A stretch of DNA of 64,000 nt. It comes from Palaemon carinicauda. Its lineage: Eukaryota; Arthropoda; Malacostraca; Decapoda; Palaemonidae. Below, piece by piece: positions 11,533 to 23,169 of this stretch (positions are counted from its first letter, which is position 1; each line of letters begins with the position of its first letter). The notes under the pieces were generated by a model. The model worked only from the letters and a program-made list of their open reading frames with translations, did not search any database and was not told where the DNA came from. The stretch is from contig NC_090751.1 in NCBI RefSeq assembly GCF_036898095.1, positions 86,036,357 through 86,100,356 on the forward strand, read 5' to 3'. The position numbers were made by a program, and so were the translations under genes.

Positions 11533-13428
11533 TCATGAGGGGTGTTTTGAGGAGCCCCATCTGGAGCATCTACCTATTGGACGAAAGGTAGTGGTCTGCC
11601 TCTCAAACCCAGGGTTGAATGCTGGTGACTGGGCAACCAGCTGTTGAGGCACCATCTGGTAAGTGGTTTGCGGTTGAGCAACCACCTGGGGCAACGCGGT
11701 CATGGTGACTGTGGGATGTTGTTGCTGGGCAGGCCGAGAGGGTAATCTAGGTCTCTTGGTCTTCCTCTTAGGCTGGGGACCCGCATCCGGGGAAGACTTC
11801 CGTTTGGATGACATGCCCCACTTCTGGAGAAGGTTCCTATTCTCTGTGGCAGCTTTGTCAACTACCTCCTTGACCACTTCATTTGGGAAGATATCCTTAC
11901 CCTAGATATTGGAAGCTATCAGCTTCCTGGGTTTGTGTTTCACCATTGCATTAGCAAACACGAACTCTCTGCATGCTCTCCTGGCTTTCATAAAGCTGTA
12001 CAGATCCTTGACTAAGGTGGCCATGTGCATCTTTGCCATGACCATGTTCACATCTGGGGTGCTCTTTAAGCCTGCGCACATCTCCAAACAATTCTGTAGG
12101 GATAGGGATGCCGCTAGTCTCTCTTTCGTCTCTTGCTCCCTACGCAAGAGAAAGTCTGACAGCTTTGGTAGATTCTCGTTGAACTGGCGTCCAGCGATAT
12201 CTGCCTCCAACTTCCCAACTGAGAAGGTTAGGTGGACTTCTTTCCAGTCCTTATCCTCCATAGGTAGGGCTAACGACAGGGGTCTACACTCCTCCAGTGT
12301 GGGACAAGGTTTGCCTGCCTCTATTGCCTTAGCAACTGCTTTAAAAGCCTTCAATGTAAAGGGGAAGGCTATTGAAGCTGGAGCAAAAAAGGTAGGATGT
12401 TTCTTGCTTAGGGCAGACACCTTAGAGCTCGTGTAGCCCACCTTCTTTAGGCTGCTCGACAAGAGAGCCTGTGCCTTGTCGTGGTCGAATACCATGACCT
12501 CCTTGGGTTCCGTCTTTTCCTTCGACGCTGGCTCCTGATTCAGTCGAACGAAGAAGTCTGGGTAAGCTTTAATGTTTCGTCAGAACTAAATGTCATCAAG
12601 AGGGACAGCTCCCATCTTCTCCGAAATGAAGAGTTTGCCGTTGGTGATCGGCATAAACAACGCATATCTCCAGGGATTAGTTTCAGAGCAGGGTGGGAGG
12701 TCTTGAACTCTGAGTCTCTTGTGAGACCCTCGGGAGGCAGAAAATCGAGCTTCACGGAGCTCTCTCTCAAGTTTTGCTTCCATAGCTTCGCCTTGCTTGC
12801 GAATGCTCTCCATTAGAGCCGTAGGATTGGCCAGTGCCTGTCTCATGTCGTCTGATGGAGGGGCAGAAGATGTTGAGGGTAACGGCTCCTGTGCCGGCAC
12901 CGATGGAAGGGACTCCGACTCAACTTCATCTCCATCGGGAGGTAGCGTAGAATCCTCCTCGTGATCATCCTTGAGAAGATCCTTCTCAGTGTCCGTGGAC
13001 ACTTCAAACATCCTTTCCTCCTGGTGGATGTCCATGCCTTGTAATGCGTCACTGACATCTGTCTCGATGGCAATCTGGACGCAGGGTATTTCAGGTCGTG
13101 CCTGGGGTATGACAGCTTCAATACCCGCTTTAGGGAACAGCAAGTTGCGCATCCTTTCATTAGGAAGATACGGTCCCGTAGAGTTCTTTTTGAACCCTCG
13201 TACCCATCTACGCAGCTTTGCTCGTGCTGCATTCTTCGACTCCGCTGACTTGGGGTCGTCGAAACCATCGGTCACCAAGGTCCGGCATACACTGCAGTCT
13301 TGGGGGTCCCAGTACCGTAGGGTTTCCTTAGTGATGGTGCAGGTGGCACGAAACCTACATCCTTTGTGGCCACAAAAGTCCTTACTCTTGTGGTTGCAAA
13401 AGATGATCTCGCACTTCACTAGGTCATC
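11533..13428 (-). pseudogene. Gag-like ORF1 of D2, several stops
   Basis: It starts at a strong acceptor (CTTTACAG, exon start 13428), so an upstream intron is likely. The first part has a Cys/His cluster (FCNHKSKDFCGHKGCRFRATC, DPQDCSVCR) that matches the zinc-like motif of D4 and D7. It continues without an intron into the segment AARAKLRRWVRGFKK. In-frame stops lie near 12586 (two close together) and near 11902; all three pieces are in one frame. Later motifs match D4 gag (RRACREFVFANAMVKHKP, ATENRNLLQKWGMSSKR). The protein presumably packages the element RNA, which is inferred from position. Confidence 0.8.
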
Positions 13429-15477
13429 CTGTAAAGAGAGGAAAATTAAATGAGTATGCGGTTGTTTATCTTACATGATAAGCAATTTATGTAAAATATT
13501 ATTATTAATATTTTAACCATTATAGCTTAGGACAGTCAAGCTAGAAAAGAGCTAGGAAAGACACATACTTGTGTTTCCTGTCCAACCAATTGCTGTGACC
13601 TTCCCCAAAATTAAAGTCATAGAGTTTCCTGTTTGGGAAACTCAGGAGAAGGGTTCTAACCCCTAGGGGTAGATAAGTGTATCTTAACACTGACCCTTCT
13701 TAAGTTATTTAATATTGTGGGGTAAGTTGTTAACTGATTAACTATCAGTATATTGAAGGAAATCTTTCCTTCTAATATAGGATTGGTCTCAAGAACAGAC
13801 TGTGCCAGGAAGCACAAGGTATGTTGTAAAATAACTATTGTATAACATATACTAAAGTTTTCTGTCTGCAGTATATCTTATACTGCAAATATACTGGCTA
13901 CTATAGAATTATATACTGTAGTTCAGCCGACATGTTGCCGGCTAGGGTAGAGCCTGGCGGCACGATCCAGCCGGCGACATGTCACCGGCTGGGTTAGTAC
14001 ATGACGGCACCGGTCCAGTCGGCATGTTGCCGGCTGGGTTAGTACCTGGTGGCATTAGCTGACAGAGAGAGAGAAAGCATGGAATGAAGGGCTACCTTAT
14101 TAAATGTTAGTTAACAGTAAATAAGGGGGTAAGTACTTAAACTTACTGCCTTCCTCCGAAATGAGGGTTCAAATGGAAGGGGAAAATGCATCATTCAAGC
14201 TTCCATCCAACCACAAAATCCGTTGCCAGTCACTGACGGCTTAGGGGATGTGGATGGCAATCCAAGAGAGGACTGAAGAACACTCGATAGTAGAGGGGTC
14301 TCCCGCCGGCAGCCGTCACAGCCGGCACAACCTTTCCCGGAGCCTTGCGTCCATAAGGGAAAGACTGAGTAACTTTACAGCTGCTTATGTAGGAGCCCAG
14401 GCGGCCCCACAAACTACCCGACAAGCGTGAGATTGTAGGACGACGGCCACAGGGTTGCGATGGCTAGCCATCGCTAAAGGACAGAGAGGGGCAGGGAAAG
14501 GGCCCTGTATCAAGTGTGGAGGAAGGCGGCAGGGTTGCCGCCACTACCACACAAGGGAGAAACTCTGTTTCAGTATCAGCGCCATCCTAGGCAGCAGAAG
14601 AAAATCTATTCTTCAGCCTAGGGTCTGCCGAAACAGGACTAGTCTTCTAGACCGCAGGGGAGAAGGTGGCGGCGGCATACTACCACTTCAGCTGCGGCCT
14701 AGGGAGGCATAGTCTCCTATGCCAGCAGCAGATGGCCGGCAGGGGAGTAACTACTCAACCTGCTGCTCGGCCGCCGACAGAAAGTCTGAATACTCTGAGG
14801 TTCTGTCGAAAACCAAAGCCGGGACACTCGTCGGCAAGGTTGGGAGCCAGAAATCACTAGCCTAGCCAAGCCAGAGTGACTACTCTATGGCGAGACCAAG
14901 ATAGGGTTGTCGCCTTAGCGACACTCAGAGGGAAGGAGGGATTACCCTTAAATCCGAGTATCGAGTTATATAAATAATTCTAGGAGATATCTATCTCCCG
15001 TTGAATTGATAAAACGATACACGAGGGTAAACTGGGATCATGTATGAAAGTATACTGAAGCGCGTAAGCTAGCTAGCCTGGCGTGGGGCGAGATTTCGGT
15101 TACCTAGATTGCCGAAACTCTAACGTATACGATCGACATAAGAAAGAGGAAATATGCATAATTATGTATATCTTTACTAGTATAATTGTGCCTAAATAGC
15201 TTTCATAATTCATTAATGCTATTACAACCGGGAATGTCATTCTGCTAACTAAATAACACATATGTTAAGAACGACAGCGCCCATGGCGCCTCCGGTGATC
15301 GGCCAAGCTCTGAACACATGAAATTACTCTAATTTCTCTGTGAAGCAGGAGCTAAAAATTATACACTGTAAAGAATAAATACTCAACTTTCCACAGGCAG
15401 AAGAAGCTGGAGATTGCATTATAAATCCTCGATAAATCGAACACAAACGTTAGAGCAACAGGGAAAACCACAGTGCG
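13429..15477. other. Upstream non-coding part of D2
   Basis: GC-richer sequence between gag and the right terminal repeat with no sustained frame. It holds the minisatellite at 13923-14060 and related Cys/Gly-codon-rich words up to about 14900. Its counterpart is kept in the coding-free D6 (50110-51290), which marks it as part of the element rather than host DNA. Confidence 0.6.
13923..14060. repeat. About 45-bp minisatellite, three units
   Basis: Three imperfect units share GCCGGCTGGGTTAGTAC or close variants, followed by tggcggca-like words. D6 has one unit at about 50137-50185, so the copy number differs between relatives. Confidence 0.8.
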
Positions 15478-15562
15478 AATTCGCTACAAAAATAGGAATA
15501 GGCGCCATCTTGGATACTCGTAATAATACGGGAGGAAGGGTAACCTTGATAACGGCTCCCCT

Positions 15563-16126
15563 TAAATACCCGAGGGCATGTAAACAAGCGATAACAATGG
15601 CTGCGTAGGTGAGGCGGGGCGGCATCAAGCCGAACGCACTAAACACACGCAATATGTAAATAAGGCGTACAAGCCCGGGTCAAAAATAATGCCAAAACAA
15701 TCTATGGTACTTAACATTGGTGCAGGTGGAAGGAGAGCTTCAGCCATGGCGAAGAAATCCAAAAAACAGGGTCAAAAAGCGCACACAAAAACAAAGGCAG
15801 CGTCGCAACACGAGTCCAAAAAGAAGGATAAGTAAATGGCGCTCGAGTCGGGCGTCGGTGGAGTGGATCAGGTTGGTTTGGTTAGTGCCGCTGTAGCAGC
15901 TCATCCCTTATTGGCGAAGGAATTATCTAAATGGAAGACGACCTGTGAATAGTGGTTTTCACACGCCCTATCTTTATACACGACGCCCTTAGGGTGCTCG
16001 CACGAGGGTAGTAACCTCTGCATTCCATGCTTTAACTTTCTCTGGTATATTTCGAAGTATTTATATAAGAAAAGTGACAAGAAGGACCTTTTCACCGGGC
16101 GTCACAGGTCGACCCAGAAAATAAAT
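15563..16126 (-). mobile_element. Terminal fragment of a D7-type DIRS element
   Basis: The sequence is the reverse complement of the D7 left end. It shares CAATCTATGGTACTTAACAT (about 15698) with the complement of 53290-53310. It also shares the terminal repeat words GGCGCT, TCGGGCGTCGGT, GAATAGTGGTTTTCACAC and TTTAACTTTCTCTGGTATAT, and it ends in ACAGGTCGACCCAGAAAA. It holds no coding sequence. It abuts the truncated end of D2 on one side and lies about 18 bp from D3 on the other. Confidence 0.75.
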
Positions 16127-16143
16127 ATGACAAACTTATAACA

Positions 16144-16432
16144 GAGTTTGTATTTTTCCTAACATACAAACCCGAATTCTTTACTATAGGAGATATTCTA
16201 GCGCGAGCTGGAAAATACGGCAGAAAACCTTAACAATGTCATTAACGACCGGGCCGGTAGTTATCCCCCTGTTGGGGGTGGGGGACTGCCGGCCGGCAGC
16301 TACTGAGTACCTTCAATCGGATTCTAGCTAGGACTATATTAGGGGGCGGTGACAGAGGGAAGATTTGAGTAAAGAATTCGGGTTTGTATGTTAGAAAAAA
16401 TACAAACCCTCATTCTTTACTATAGAAGACTT
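16144..16432. repeat. D3 left terminal repeat and ICR
   Basis: The outer arm GTTTGTATTTTTCCTAACAT (from 16147) returns in reverse at about 16382-16410. It is followed by ACAAACCCTCATTCTTTACT, the complement of the right outer end at 28143-28165. This is the same arm, repeat, arm' and opposite-end order seen in D2, D4, D5, D6 and D7. Confidence 0.7.
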
Positions 16433-16880
16433 AGTCTTGAGGTCAGGGTGGACGAAGGGTTCTCTATTCCTAGAGAAGATAATCCTCAGACTAGACTCTA
16501 TCAATGAAAAATCTTCCATTAACTTTCTTTGTAGTTCCCCAAATCCAGCATGACTGAAGGTTTGTAAATACGTAGAAACCAAAGTTTCAGCATGAAGAGG
16601 GTCAGGAACAAAACCAGGACCCTTTCATACTAAGGGTTCCCCTGACCTTGAAAAGGGGAACCCTCATGACTACGAGTATAACTTATACCCTGTGATAGGA
16701 GTCAGATGAGTTTCATACCTTATTTCCATTGAGGAGTCCAGCCGAAACTGGTCACAGACTAGGATACCCATATGGGAGGAAGAAGAAAGAGCAGATGATA
16801 GATGGATGTTCTTCTAAAACCTAGTGTAACTCAGAATCCTCGAATAATGGCTACTGTCCCCTGAAAGGGCGTAAAGGTAG

Positions 16881-17778
16881 TTACAGCACCTGCTGACCTG
16901 CCACAATAGGTCCTAGAGAAAAGGTGTTTAGAGACCTATGTGTCACATCTGATAAATAGTGAGAGGTGAATGTAGATTGGCGCTTCCAGACTCCAGCTCT
17001 TAAGACTTGGGAGACTGAAAAATTATTCTTAAAACGCCAGCGAGGCAGCCACTCCCCTAACTTGATGGGCTTTGGGTTGAGCTGCCTCAGGGTCTCCGTG
17101 AATGGCTCTCGCAATAACTTTCTTGAGCCAGAAAGAGATGGTGTTGTGAGAGATTCTCTTCTTAACCTTGGTACTGAGGAAGAGATGACGGAGGCGTGGT
17201 CTGAAAGGTCTGGTGCGCTTCAGGTATTTCCTTAGTGCCCTGACTGGGCACAGTAGCAATTGGTCAGTATCCTGAGTAGCCCTATTGAGGCTGGAAAATT
17301 GAAATTCTCTAAACCTCTCATCAGCAGATGAAGGATTCTGGGTTTTGGCCACAAAGCTTGGCACGAAGTTGAGAGAGACTTCCCCCCATCCCCTAGTATG
17401 GGTGACTTCGTGGGATAGACCGTGAAGTTCACTAACCCTTTTTGTAGAGGCCAGAGCTACAAGGAAGACGGTCTTAAGGGTAAGGAAGAAATCAGAGGCC
17501 CTATTTAAGGGCTCATATGGAGGTCCCTTTAAGGAGCGTAAGACCAGGGACACGTCCCAAGGTGGTGGTCTAATCTCCACTGGGGGACAAGATCTCTCAA
17601 AACCTCGAATCAACAAGGTGATATCTTCTGAGGTGGAAAGGTCAACTCCTCTCAGTCTGCAGATGAGGCTTAAGGCTGAACGATAGCCCTTAATTGCCGA
17701 GACTGAAAGGAGTTTCTCCTCCCTGAGGTAAACTAGGAAGTCTGCCACTAAAGGAAGAGAGGGATCGTGTGGAGACAC
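16881..17778 (-). pseudogene. Tyrosine recombinase of D3, one frameshift
   Basis: Motifs in order are VADFLVYLREEKLLS and VSAIKGYRSALSLICRLRG (N-terminal domain), the first catalytic arginine in ASTKRVSELHGLS, H-x-x-R in KAHQVRGVAASLAF, and after a frame change the tyrosine in FTSHYLSDV. The frameshift lies at a run of T residues near 17030. The flank GVWKRQSTFTSHYL keeps the Trp expected before the tyrosine. All five visible signature residues are present, so only the frameshift disables it. Confidence 0.85.
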
Positions 17779-17799
17779 GCCTCGCCCTCTACACTAAGC

Positions 17800-18797
17800 T
17801 GCAAACACTCTCCATTTTGCTTGGTAGAGGTTTGTGGAAGATTGGTGCAGATGCCTGGACATGTGTTCAGCCACCTTTCCTGAAAACCCTCTGCTTCTGA
17901 GGAGAGACTGGACAGCCTCCAGGCGTGAAGTTTCAGGAAGTGGATTCTCCCGTGGGGGATACCACTGTGTGGCTGCGTCAACAGACAGGGTTCTGGAGGG
18001 AGGAACCTCGGCACTTGAACCAGCAGGGAAAGGAGATCTGTGTACCACTCCCTGCTTGGCCAAGCCGGAGCTATTAGTGTTAGCTTGCAGTCCCGTGAGA
18101 TCCTGAGTTTGTTGATCACTTTTCTGAGCAGGCAAAGGGGAGGGAAGGCATAAGCGTCCAGGTTGTCCCAGGAGTGTTGGAGGGTGTCCTGGATCGCTGC
18201 CGGATGGTCTGGAACTGGGGACCCGTAGCGGGGAAGTTTCGCATTCAGAGAGGTGGCGAACAGGTCTATTGTGGGTAAACTCCAAAAAGCTATCACTGTC
18301 TTCGCTACTCGAGGATCCAAAGACCATTCTCCACTCAGCACTTGGTGATGCCTGCTCAGCTGATCCGCCACGATGTTTCTCCGGCCAGGAATAAACCTGG
18401 CTGTGAGAGAAATGTTGCGGCTTTCTGCCCACTGGCAGATCTGGACTGCTAACAGACAGAGGTCTCTTGCCAGAGTACCCCCTTGTTTGTTGATGTACGA
18501 GACGGCTGTGGAGTTGTCGCTCATCAGAACTACCTCTCGTCCGCGTAGATCTTCTACAAAGAATTTTAGGCCTTTCCAGGCAGCTAATAATTCTAGGTGG
18601 TTTATATGGAGAGAACTCTCTATCGGAGACCAAACTCCTGATGCTAATTTGGGGCCTAAGTGGGAACCCCATCCCCGTAGCGACGCGTCCGAAAAGAGTT
18701 TTAACTTCGGACTTGTGTTTTGGAGGGGAATGCCCTTTTGGGTGTTCTCTCTGGTCGACCACCAATGAAGATCTTGTAGCACTAGACTTGGAACCTC
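17800..18797 (-). pseudogene. RNase H and methyltransferase-like region of D3
   Basis: The frame runs from the end of the Gypsy insertion. RNase H motifs are KLFSDASLRGWGSHLG, INHLELLAAWKGL, LMSDNSTAVSYINKQGG and NIVADQLSRHH. They are followed by the methyltransferase-like part (TIDLFATSLNAKLPRYGSP, AYAFPPLCLLRKVI, APAWPSREWYTDLL). The frame stays open through this region, to 17748. RT lies on the far side of the Gypsy element, so the gene is physically split. Confidence 0.85.
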
Positions 18798-18907
18798 TGA
18801 TATAATATGCAAGAGGTTGCAGTGATTCAAAGACAGGTCTTGATGGCTTGGGTGCTAGGTAGAGACTGCCCTTTATTCATAGCTACATGGGACTACATGA
18901 TACCACA
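18798..18907 (-). repeat. 3' LTR of the Gypsy element
   Basis: 110 bp, TGATATAATATGCAAGAGG at the left edge and GATACCACA at the right. It is followed inward by TCCCCCTTATC, which is the polypurine tract when read on the minus strand. Confidence 0.95.
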
Positions 18908-18918
18908 TCCCCCTTATC
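18908..18918 (-). other. Polypurine tract of the Gypsy element
   Basis: On the minus strand the bases read GATAAGGGGGA directly before the 3' LTR, where plus-strand synthesis is primed in LTR retrotransposons. Confidence 0.75.
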
Positions 18919-19437
18919 ACATACAAAGCATTGATTACACATAATAACTAATCTGGCATATAAGTACAAAGAAATAAACGATGAAAGTTCCATATTCAAA
19001 CGTATTCCATTGTTTTCATCCCTTCACAATAAACATGCATAGTACAATTTGTGATTGTGGATAGTAATATAAACATAATAGCTATTATCTTTGCGGACTT
19101 TGGTCCGAATAGTGTTGGTTACAGCAGGGCAGTCATAAATATGAAAATAAGTGTCAAATTATAATTTTTTTTTTTCTTTTATGCAAAGAACAACAACACC
19201 CAAAATAAATTATAACAAAATGGAAACCTGATACACATGTAACGAGTGTTCGAAATGGAGCCTGTTCTCCAGTCCGAGACTCGTAAATTTTCAAATAAAA
19301 TTCATTATTCTGAATCACTTATCAGTCCTGAGACTGATAACTTTTCTTGAGTTTCAAACTCTGGTAATGACCTCTCAGAATTTTCGGTCATGAAACGAGG
19401 GGGGGGGGAGTTGTATATTATTATTTAACTTAACACT

Positions 19438-22400
19438 TTATGGGAATTTACGGTATGTGACCGCGTTACTTTCAATATATCTGGATGGGGTTTTCACCAG
19501 CCGGCCTGACTTGGTATACACCGCTGTCAGGTCTGTAGTGTTATCACTAGTTGCGGGTCTTTGGTGGGTTATTTCGGTCTCACTAGGTGGCGGCAGCGAT
19601 ATATCGGCGGGTCGTGGTGGAGGCTGTGCTGATGATGTTGGAGCCTGCTGCCGGGTGTTGGGCGGTTCTGTGTTTGTCGCGAGCGGTGTCGGACGGATGT
19701 GGGACCGGTTCCTCCTGAGGCACGCTCCGTTTTGGGCTTCCACAATGTATGATTGGGGTTCTTCTGACTTACGTACCACTCTGCCTGGCACCCATGTGTG
19801 GCAGGCCTTGTCGAATATTCGGACTGGTTGTTCGGGTTGGAGGTCTGTGAAGTGCCGTTGTGTCCGATTTGGTCCTAGGCGGTCCTGGAGGTGGTTGCGG
19901 GTCGTGATGTGTGCGAGATGTGGTTCGTATCTGCCTGGTAGGTCAGTGGTCACATTGCGACCAAACATGAGCTCTGCGGGGCTGGTTGTCTTATTGTCGA
20001 TCGGGGTGGCCCGTAAGTGGAGTAATGCAGTATGCATATCACCACCTGTCTCAAGGCATTTTTTGATAATCGCCTTGCATGTTCCAACTGCGCGCTCCGC
20101 GAGGCCATTGGACTGAGGGTAATGTGGGCTTGATGTGATGTGCTCAATACCCCAGGCTTTTGTGAAGTCCCTCATGGCTGCTCCCGTGTATTGAGGTCCG
20201 TTGTCTGAGACCAGGGTTTTGGGGCATCCGAACAGCGAACACAGGAATTTGAGGTGATTGGCCACACTTTCAGATGACAGGTTTTTTAGTTCGGTGACTA
20301 TCGGGAATTTTGTGAAATAATCAGTTGTGATCAGATATGTCTTGTGGCCAATTTGGAAGATGTCCGAAGCGACTTTGAACCAGGGCATTGGGGGAATGTC
20401 ATGATGCGTGGTTTCACTAGGACTTTGCTGGGGCTGGTACTTCTGGCATATGTCACATGCCCTGACCTTGTCCTCTATATCCTTTGCAATGTTGGGCCAG
20501 AATACACACTCCCGTGCCAGGGCTTGTGTTTTTGTGATCCCTTGGTGGGACCGGTGGAGCTGGTCCAGTATACGGCCTCTGACCTCTTTGGGGATGATAA
20601 CTTGTCGCCCTTTGAATATGACTCCGTCTTCCACGGCAAGGCATTCTCTGTATGAGAAAAACTGGCGGATATCGGGGTGACAGCCTTTTACTGAGGTAGG
20701 CCAACCCTCGATGATAGTATGCTTGAGAGTGCGCAGCACTGGGTCGGTGTCAGACCTATGGCGGACCTCTTCCAAAATCTGGGGACCAAATTTTATGAGT
20801 GCAACTGATATCACATCGATGTCATCTAGTTCCAGTCCGTCCACTCGTGTATCCAAAGGGATTTCCTTGTCATTTTGTGGGTTAGGAAGGCGTGATAGGG
20901 CGTCGGAGAGTACAAGGGTTCGTCCTTCCTTGTACTTGACCCTCATGTCATACCCCTGTAGTTTCAAGAAGAGACGTTGTAGTCTAGGTGGGGCACTGAT
21001 CAGTGGCTTCTCCCAGATATTAACGAGGGGTTTGTGGTCAGTGACAGCTTCGAAGTCTCTTCCGTATAGGTAGGTATGAAATCGTTGCACGCCGTGTACT
21101 AGTCCAAGGGCCTCTCGCTCGATATTGCTGTAATTTGCCTGCGTTGGTGTCAGGGCTTTGCTGGCGAAGGCTATTACCTTCCCGTCTTGGATGAGGGCCG
21201 CCCCGAGGCCTTTTTGCGATGCATCGACTTCAAGAGTCACGGGTCGAGTTGGGTCATAGTAAGACAGCGTGCTTGATGGGGCTATTTGGCGTTTCAGGTG
21301 TTGATAGGTGGATTCATGGTCTTCTTCCCATTGGAAGGGCACATCTTCCTTGACCAGATCTCGAAGTCTTTGTGACTGAGCTGAGTAATGTGGTACATAG
21401 GGGCTGAGGTAAGTCATTACTCCCAGGAATCTCTGTAGTTCCTCTTTATTGGAGGGTGACGGCATGCTATGCAGGTCGTGTACCTTTGACGGGTCTGGCA
21501 TCATGCCCTTGCTGGTATAGCGTGTTCCGAAAAACTCGATTTCTGGTTTTGAAATGGAGCATTTCTTCGAGTTTAGGCTGAGTCCGTGTTGGGCTGCACG
21601 CTGCATGAACCCCATCAGGTTTTTGTCGTGTTCCGACTGGTCTTTCCCACATATTGCCACGTCATCAGCGATGCCAACAACACCTGGGAGATTCTCGATG
21701 ATGGAGTCCATCCTGGCTTGAAATATGTCCTGGCTTACATTCAGCCCGAATGGTAGCCTTGTCCAACAATACCGGCCGTGTGGTGTTCGGAACGTTGTCA
21801 GTAGTTGTGAGTCCTCGTGTAGCGGTATACTCCAGTAGCCTGCTTTGGCGTCTAGCTTGGAGAACACTTTCGCTTTGGAGAATACCGGGTTGATCTCTTC
21901 TAGAGTGGGAATCTTGTGGGGACATCTTTTGAGGTTTTGGTTGAGCCGCTTGGGGTCCAGGCAGATCCGTAGGCTTCCATCGGGTTTTGTGACATACACA
22001 AGGCTGCTACACCAGTCTGTGTGTGCCGTTACGCGTCTGATAACCCCCTCTTTCTCCATAGTGTCAAGCTCGGACTTGATGCGGGGCTTCAGGTGGATAC
22101 TCACCTTACGGGGCGGATCACAGAAAGGTATCGCGTCATCCTTGAGGTGGAGCATCGCGGGCTCTTTTAGTTTGCCGATACAGTCAAACTGTGCTGGGAA
22201 TTGCGCTTTTAGTTGTTCGACTGACCTAATAGGGCCTTGTTGGCTTGGTTGCTCAGGTATACCAGTAACGTCGTTGACATTGATATCCACAATACCAAGT
22301 TTTTGGCATGAGGGAAGGCCAAGTATGGCTGGACCAGACACATCAACCACGAAGAACTTTTCTTGCGAGAATGCTGGGTTGCTGAGTTTGCGGACGCTGA

Positions 22401-23169
22401 GCATTAGTGACCCTAGGCAGGGAATATTGTCGCCACTGTATGATGTTAGTCTTACTGACGGTTCTGGGGATAGTACGAGGCTGGTGGGTGCATCACCAAA
22501 CATTTGCTTGTATGTCCGCAAGGGCAGCGTATTGCCACCGGAACCTGTGTCGATTTTGAGTTTCAGGGGTCCATAGGCTGGGGGGTTTTCATGCTTGACC
22601 ATGAGCTTTGAGAATGCTTCTCGTTTCGGTGCCACTCCTATGTCGGATATCGTTATCATGTCGAAGTTTGGCATATAATCTGTTTCTTCATCAAGATTAG
22701 GGTTTTCATTAACCATGACTTCGTGTTGCCTGTGGTTAGGAGCCCGATTCGGCCGTCGGTAGAAGCGCCCTCTTGTCTTGCTCTGACGTTGTGTCTGCTG
22801 CATGTTGTCTCCTGGCATTGTTCTGCCTCCATCAGTTTTGCGGCACATCTTTTTCCAGTGCCCCTTGATGCCACAACCACTGCATCTGTCATTGTAAGCG
22901 GGGCAAGACCTTATGGGATGGCTAAGCCCACAGTTCCAGCAGGGATTGTCCGTGGTTTGTAGTTTGTTCCGTGGCTCGTTGCTTTCCCTTCGAATTGCAT
23001 CCACGTTGGTATGGCTTGTACTTGTGTTCTCAGAGCTCATCTGTATGGAGCGTAATGATGCCGTGGAGGCCGCAATGGCCTCGTATTCCCGACCTCTCTC
23101 TAGAACGTTGCTCACAGCATAGCCCTTCGGTTTAGTTAGGAGTTCTTTCCGAAATTCTTCGAATTGTGT
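19438..23169 (-). CDS. pol: Gypsy pol with gag C-terminus (NC, PR, RT, RH, IN)
   Basis: One open frame follows an in-frame TGA. Residue numbers below count from the GTG at 23115. Two zinc knuckles lie at residues 59-91 (CWNCGLSH..., CSGCGIKGHWKKMC). The aspartic protease has DTGS at 189-192. RT runs from about 330 to 560 with CWTRLPFGLN and the catalytic GIADDVAI at 481-488. RNase H starts near 626 (LEVDASQKG). Integrase has the HHCC zinc site (H853, H857, C887, C890) and D918, D971, E1007, spaced D-x35-E. The C-terminal tail is Pro-rich. All catalytic residues I can check are present. It makes the enzymes for reverse transcription and integration. Confidence 0.93.
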   Translation of the reverse strand, partial: TQFEEFRKELLTKPKGYAVSNVLERGREYEAIAASTASLRSIQMSSENTSTSHTNVDAIRRESNEPRNKLQTTDNPCWNCGLSHPIRSCPAYNDRCSGCGIKGHWKKMCRKTDGGRTMPGDNMQQTQRQSKTRGRFYRRPNRAPNHRQHEVMVNENPNLDEETDYMPNFDMITISDIGVAPKREAFSKLMVKHENPPAYGPLKLKIDTGSGGNTLPLRTYKQMFGDAPTSLVLSPEPSVRLTSYSGDNIPCLGSLMLSVRKLSNPAFSQEKFFVVDVSGPAILGLPSCQKLGIVDINVNDVTGIPEQPSQQGPIRSVEQLKAQFPAQFDCIGKLKEPAMLHLKDDAIPFCDPPRKVSIHLKPRIKSELDTMEKEGVIRRVTAHTDWCSSLVYVTKPDGSLRICLDPKRLNQNLKRCPHKIPTLEEINPVFSKAKVFSKLDAKAGYWSIPLHEDSQLLTTFRTPHGRYCWTRLPFGLNVSQDIFQARMDSIIENLPGVVGIADDVAICGKDQSEHDKNLMGFMQRAAQHGLSLNSKKCSISKPEIEFFGTRYTSKGMMPDPSKVHDLHSMPSPSNKEELQRFLGVMTYLSPYVPHYSAQSQRLRDLVKEDVPFQWEEDHESTYQHLKRQIAPSSTLSYYDPTRPVTLEVDASQKGLGAALIQDGKVIAFASKALTPTQANYSNIEREALGLVHGVQRFHTYLYGRDFEAVTDHKPLVNIWEKPLISAPPRLQRLFLKLQGYDMRVKYKEGRTLVLSDALSRLPNPQNDKEIPLDTRVDGLELDDIDVISVALIKFGPQILEEVRHRSDTDPVLRTLKHTIIEGWPTSVKGCHPDIRQFFSYRECLAVEDGVIFKGRQVIIPKEVRGRILDQLHRSHQGITKTQALARECVFWPNIAKDIEDKVRACDICQKYQPQQSPSETTHHDIPPMPWFKVASDIFQIGHKTYLITTDYFTKFPIVTELKNLSSESVANHLKFLCSLFGCPKTLVSDNGPQYTGAAMRDFTKAWGIEHITSSPHYPQSNGLAERAVGTCKAIIKKCLETGGDMHTALLHLRATPIDNKTTSPAELMFGRNVTTDLPGRYEPHLAHITTRNHLQDRLGPNRTQRHFTDLQPEQPVRIFDKACHTWVPGRVVRKSEEPQSYIVEAQNGACLRRNRSHIRPTPLATNTEPPNTRQQAPTSSAQPPPRPADISLPPPSETEITHQRPATSDNTTDLTAVYTKSGRLVKTPSRYIESNAVTYRKFP

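Larger units (their letters stand above)
7378..15562 (-). mobile_element. D2: DIRS-like retrotransposon, right end truncated
   Basis: The element reads on the minus strand. Gag is at 11533-13428, RT/RNase H/methyltransferase-like at 9823-11390 and recombinase at 8710-9800. The left terminal repeat contains GGCGCCATCTTGGATACTC in reverse at about 7712-7730, and the same block recurs inverted at 15501-15519. The right repeat stops at about 15562, so the outermost 280 bp or so are missing, and a D7-type fragment begins immediately. The ORFs carry stops and frameshifts, so the copy is inactive. It is the coding relative of the deletion derivative D6. Confidence 0.85.

Noticed and set aside
13923..14060. 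Possible CRISPR-like array
   Set aside because: Direct minisatellite units without spacers, in a eukaryotic retroelement.
19457..20116. 219-codon plus-strand frame and other plus-strand frames at 20-23 kb
   Set aside because: They are antisense to Gypsy pol, whose catalytic motifs are all on the minus strand.
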